Source of the DNA: Leptospira andrefontaineae
Lineage (GTDB): Bacteria; Spirochaetota; Leptospiria; Leptospirales; Leptospiraceae
Length of the DNA: 64,000 nucleotides
Reading direction: 5' to 3'
NCBI RefSeq assembly: GCF_004770105.1
Contig: NZ_RQEY01000012.1
Span: 1-64,000, forward strand
Position numbers and translations under genes: made by a program. Below are positions 61,616 through 64,000 of the stretch, piece by piece. The notes under the pieces were generated by a model, which saw only the letters and a program-made list of their open reading frames with translations, ran no database searches and was not told the DNA's origin. Within the stretch, counting starts at the first letter, position 1; every line of letters begins with the position of its first letter.

Positions 61616-63067
61616 TTATCTCTTTACTGGTACGTTTTTAAATACTCTGAATTTTTCAGGAGCCAATATTTGTAAAACTCCATAATGTTCTATAATACCT
61701 TGACGTAACCTAAGTCTACCACCTGCCCCGTATGGAAAAAGTGATTTAGTAAATCCTAATAATTCGGATAGGATAAACGTTCTACTTTCATCAGTTGCAG
61801 ATTGGGAATTAAAATCTCCTAGAACCATAATGGTTGTTCCCGGAAGATCAAAATTCAAATCTTGAAAAACTGTAGTTGGTCCAGAAGTGTTTCGTACAAT
61901 CTCGACCATATATCGGATGATTCCACTTCCGGGTGTTGTTTCTCTAAAAACGGCAAACCTAGTAGTTGGTGGCCCTGAGTTTCCAGGAGTGAGTGTTATC
62001 TCGACGCCTCCACCAGTATTTACTGTTTCTGTTTCAATTGGGGAAGCTGCTGACCAGTGACGTAAATTTCCAGCACAAGCGCGATACTTGTATTCACCTG
62101 AATAACTAACATCAAACTTTGAGCCAGTAATCGATGGTATTGCAGCAAGAGCGATCGCAGGGGTCTCAGGAGAATCGGTATCGGAAGTCGGTCCTTCAAC
62201 TAAATTACCATTCGAATCTAATCGTTTTGGAACCTCCCAGTCGTGACGATCCAACCAGATATCGTCCTCTAGCGTAATCATATTGTTTGCGCCATTGGAG
62301 TCCCAAATATGAGGAACTATATTTCCAAGACCTACCGAGTTCGGTCCCTGATTGTTGTTTTGAAGTACTTTTGCCTGACCTGCAAAATCGTAAATTTGGT
62401 CATACAAAGCTTTGGTTGTGTTGTGCATCCAAAGCTGATTTGCAAGTCCGAAATACTTGGTCCTTATCTTCGAAGTGTATTCTTTGATTTCGTCTGCACT
62501 TGGTAACTGTCCTCGGGCATCCTTTACAAAGTCAGAACCCAAATTCGAAATCTTCGTTGCGAATCCATCTTGGTTAAACTTGTTTATAGATTTGCTGCCA
62601 AACCAGTACGAACGCATCATGTTCTCCATTCCGCGTCTTAGTGCTGAGTTTGATTGTATGATCTCCGGATCTTGAACGTTTGCGACGGTATCTACTACTT
62701 TGTTAAACGCAAAGCCCTCTGCGACGTAATTGACTTCGTCATATAATCTTTGAATTTCAGAGTCTCTAAAACTTGGTTCGTCGGACTGCCCGATATAGGA
62801 AGTGTTATACCATCCTCCGCCATGAGATCGATTCTTGTTATATTCCGCTAAGACTTGATTTATTTGCCGCTTAGGAGTGTTTTTTAAAAACCTAAAGTCT
62901 CGATCCGTGGACACGATCGCAACGAACGTCTTGTCCAAAGATTGCATTGATAACGTTGAGCCACTAGATCCGACCTCTACAAACGGTGAGGCCCCATTCT
63001 GGGAGGTGTTCGCTTCAAACGCTTTACGTATCTCTAATAGTTGATCTAAAGTATGAGGACCGTTCAT
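61616..63067 (-). CDS. Major capsid protein with Ig-like insert
   Basis: A 483-residue protein. Residues 45-280 and 415-483 form the capsid body (MQSLDKTFVAIVSTDRDFRFLKNTP, QGFATKISNLGSDFVK-like, LWMHNTTKALYDQIYDFAGQ, IEHYGVLQILAPEKFRVF). Residues about 305-410 form an inserted Ig/fibronectin-like domain (YSGEYKYRACAGNLRHWSAASPIETETV, ITLTPGNSGPPTTRFAVFRETT). Sits after the scaffold. Overlaps the scaffold stop by one base. Confidence 0.85.
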   Translation of the reverse strand: MNGPHTLDQLLEIRKAFEANTSQNGASPFVEVGSSGSTLSMQSLDKTFVAIVSTDRDFRFLKNTPKRQINQVLAEYNKNRSHGGGWYNTSYIGQSDEPSFRDSEIQRLYDEVNYVAEGFAFNKVVDTVANVQDPEIIQSNSALRRGMENMMRSYWFGSKSINKFNQDGFATKISNLGSDFVKDARGQLPSADEIKEYTSKIRTKYFGLANQLWMHNTTKALYDQIYDFAGQAKVLQNNNQGPNSVGLGNIVPHIWDSNGANNMITLEDDIWLDRHDWEVPKRLDSNGNLVEGPTSDTDSPETPAIALAAIPSITGSKFDVSYSGEYKYRACAGNLRHWSAASPIETETVNTGGGVEITLTPGNSGPPTTRFAVFRETTPGSGIIRYMVEIVRNTSGPTTVFQDLNFDLPGTTIMVLGDFNSQSATDESRTFILSELLGFTKSLFPYGAGGRLRLRQGIIEHYGVLQILAPEKFRVFKNVPVKR

Positions 63068-63819
63068 TAAACGTGTACCTCATTACTTTCTTTTGCATAC
63101 GCGAGAGCCCGATTGGACAATCGACCTGTCGTTTCAAAATAGCTAATGTCCTCAATCTGACATTTTCCAATCTCAATCCCTTTGAGTATTAAGTTCCCGA
63201 ACTTCTCTCTTTCGTTTCCAGGGATAATACCATCCGACTTCGCGACTTGAATTTGATTAGTTTGTGTTACTGGGGTTTTTGTGTTAGCTGGCTTGCTTGA
63301 TATCTCCGTTAATTGACTTTTTAATTTTTGTATTTCTCGATTAAGACCGGATTGTTTGTCAACCTGGTCCATGACAAATTCAAGGCTTTCCGCAAGAACG
63401 GAAATATCGGATTTTAAGGCTAGTACTAATGACTCAACTTTTTGAAGAAATTGAAATCCAGCTATCTCTACATCAGTGTTTTGTCTTCCTTCTTCTTTTG
63501 TTTCTCCCGGTAGTTCAGATTTCGAAACTTTTGATTCTAGATTTTGATCTTCAGATGGAGTTTCAAAGTAAGCGCTTATAACTTCTTCTGCAAACGCTTG
63601 AGCGTCCGGCTCTGAAACACCTTTCGAAACCGCCCAATCTTTGATTTTGTCTGTTTCAGGCGAAACACTTCCATCGTCTAGAAGCTCCGTTACTTCACTT
63701 GCTAATGAGGGTAAATCAGGGGAACCTCCTTGTTGTTCGCTTTTGGAAATTGCGTTATCTTTACTGGCTGCTTTCTTTGAATTTCTAGCTTTCAGCCGTT
63801 CTATAGCGTCTTTGAACAC
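63067..63819 (-). CDS. Scaffold-like or capsid-maturation protein
   Basis: A 250-residue acidic protein starting GTG with a GGAGGA Shine-Dalgarno (63,824-63,829). A long helix (about 140-180, FLQKVESLVLALKSDISVLAES) between Ser/Glu/Lys-rich disordered ends is a typical scaffold plan. No catalytic motif seen. Immediately upstream of the capsid gene. Confidence 0.7.
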   Translation of the reverse strand: MFKDAIERLKARNSKKAASKDNAISKSEQQGGSPDLPSLASEVTELLDDGSVSPETDKIKDWAVSKGVSEPDAQAFAEEVISAYFETPSEDQNLESKVSKSELPGETKEEGRQNTDVEIAGFQFLQKVESLVLALKSDISVLAESLEFVMDQVDKQSGLNREIQKLKSQLTEISSKPANTKTPVTQTNQIQVAKSDGIIPGNEREKFGNLILKGIEIGKCQIEDISYFETTGRLSNRALAYAKESNEVHV

Positions 63820-63820
63820 A

Positions 63821-64000
63821 TTATCCTCCGTTTAAGTTAAGGAAGATCGTGTCCGAAAGGTTTTCTAAATCGCTGCCATCAAAGCCGTAAGTATCGCGGA
63901 GATGACTTCTGATAACGGAAGTACGAAGATCCATACTTCCAGTTTTAACTAATAACTGAACATCGGTGAGAATTTGGTTTAGGGTTTGATCCTGAAATGT
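63821..64000 (-). CDS. Truncated phage protein at the window edge
   Basis: Continues beyond 64,000 on the minus strand; the last 59 residues are visible, ending NLNGG before the TAA at 63,821. The segment TGSMDLRTSVIRSHLRDTYGFDGSDLENL is unlike any family I recognise. Its end overlaps the scaffold Shine-Dalgarno region. Confidence 0.6.
   Translation of the reverse strand, partial: TFQDQTLNQILTDVQLLVKTGSMDLRTSVIRSHLRDTYGFDGSDLENLSDTIFLNLNGG

Larger units (their letters stand above)
46302..64000. mobile_element. Contractile-tailed prophage or phage-plasmid (partial)
   Basis: Lysis genes, tail fibres, tape measure, chaperone, tube, sheath, capsid and scaffold genes run on the minus strand; a portal gene runs opposite. 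Left edge is not sharply defined; the right edge lies beyond the window. Integrase and terminase are not seen here. Confidence 0.82.

Overview
The window reads as a chromosomal segment from a spirochaete, most probably Leptospira. The DNA is AT-rich. Secreted proteins carry short spirochaete-type lipoprotein signals. The central block encodes a 7TM-GGDEF protein, a long-chain acyl-CoA ligase, an LpxH-like phosphoesterase, a polysaccharide deacetylase and a porin, a set that fits Leptospira. No rRNA or tRNA gene was recognised. The genus call is inference from gene content, not from a marker gene.

Region 1 (1 to about 17,456) is a gene-cassette array of the integron type. Nineteen complete attC-like sites of 139 to 176 bp, plus three decayed ones, separate single genes or two-gene units. 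Each site has a 7-bp core (consensus RYYYAAC) on the left and its inverse (GTTRRRY) on the right. Inner arms co-vary between sites and carry one unpaired C at a fixed place. Cassette genes mostly read left to right, so an integrase and attI would be expected left of position 1; none lies in the window. Cargo includes five toxin-antitoxin pairs (two BrnTA types, HigBA, an AbrB-like/Doc pair, VapBC), a rhomboid protease, a trypsin-like protease, a LamG-like/nucleoside-deoxyribosyltransferase-like fusion, lipoproteins, membrane proteins and three cassettes with no convincing gene, two of which are diverged copies of each other. The right end (14,050 to 17,456) is decayed.

Region 2 (17.5 to 30.2 kb) holds small accessory genes on both strands: RibD/DHFR-like reductases, VOC, SRPBCC, DUF1801, MmcQ/YjbR, GNAT, DoxX, MarR and ArsR families, an MddA-like methyltransferase, and a broken AraC-type regulator.

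Region 3 (30.2 to 42.8 kb) is ordinary chromosome, mostly on the minus strand: thioesterase, Yip1, glutamate-synthase-like protein, LpxH-like phosphoesterase, OprO/P-like porin, DoxX, acyl-CoA ligase, 7TM-diguanylate cyclase and polysaccharide deacetylase. An intergenic cluster of GTATAC palindromes follows, then a complete IS481-family element (about 43,157 to 44,460).

Region 4 (about 46 kb to the right edge) is part of a contractile-tailed prophage or phage-plasmid. Reading down the minus strand from the right edge: scaffold-like protein, major capsid protein with an Ig-like insert, neck/completion proteins, tail sheath (split into two overlapping ORFs), tail tube, tail-assembly chaperone with a predicted frameshift at an A9 tract, tape measure, tail-fibre-like proteins, head-tail adaptor, and a lysis module (L,D-transpeptidase-fold lysin, holin, two small membrane/lipoproteins including a possible one-piece spanin). 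The portal gene lies alone on the opposite strand inside this cluster. Terminase and baseplate genes are not seen here.
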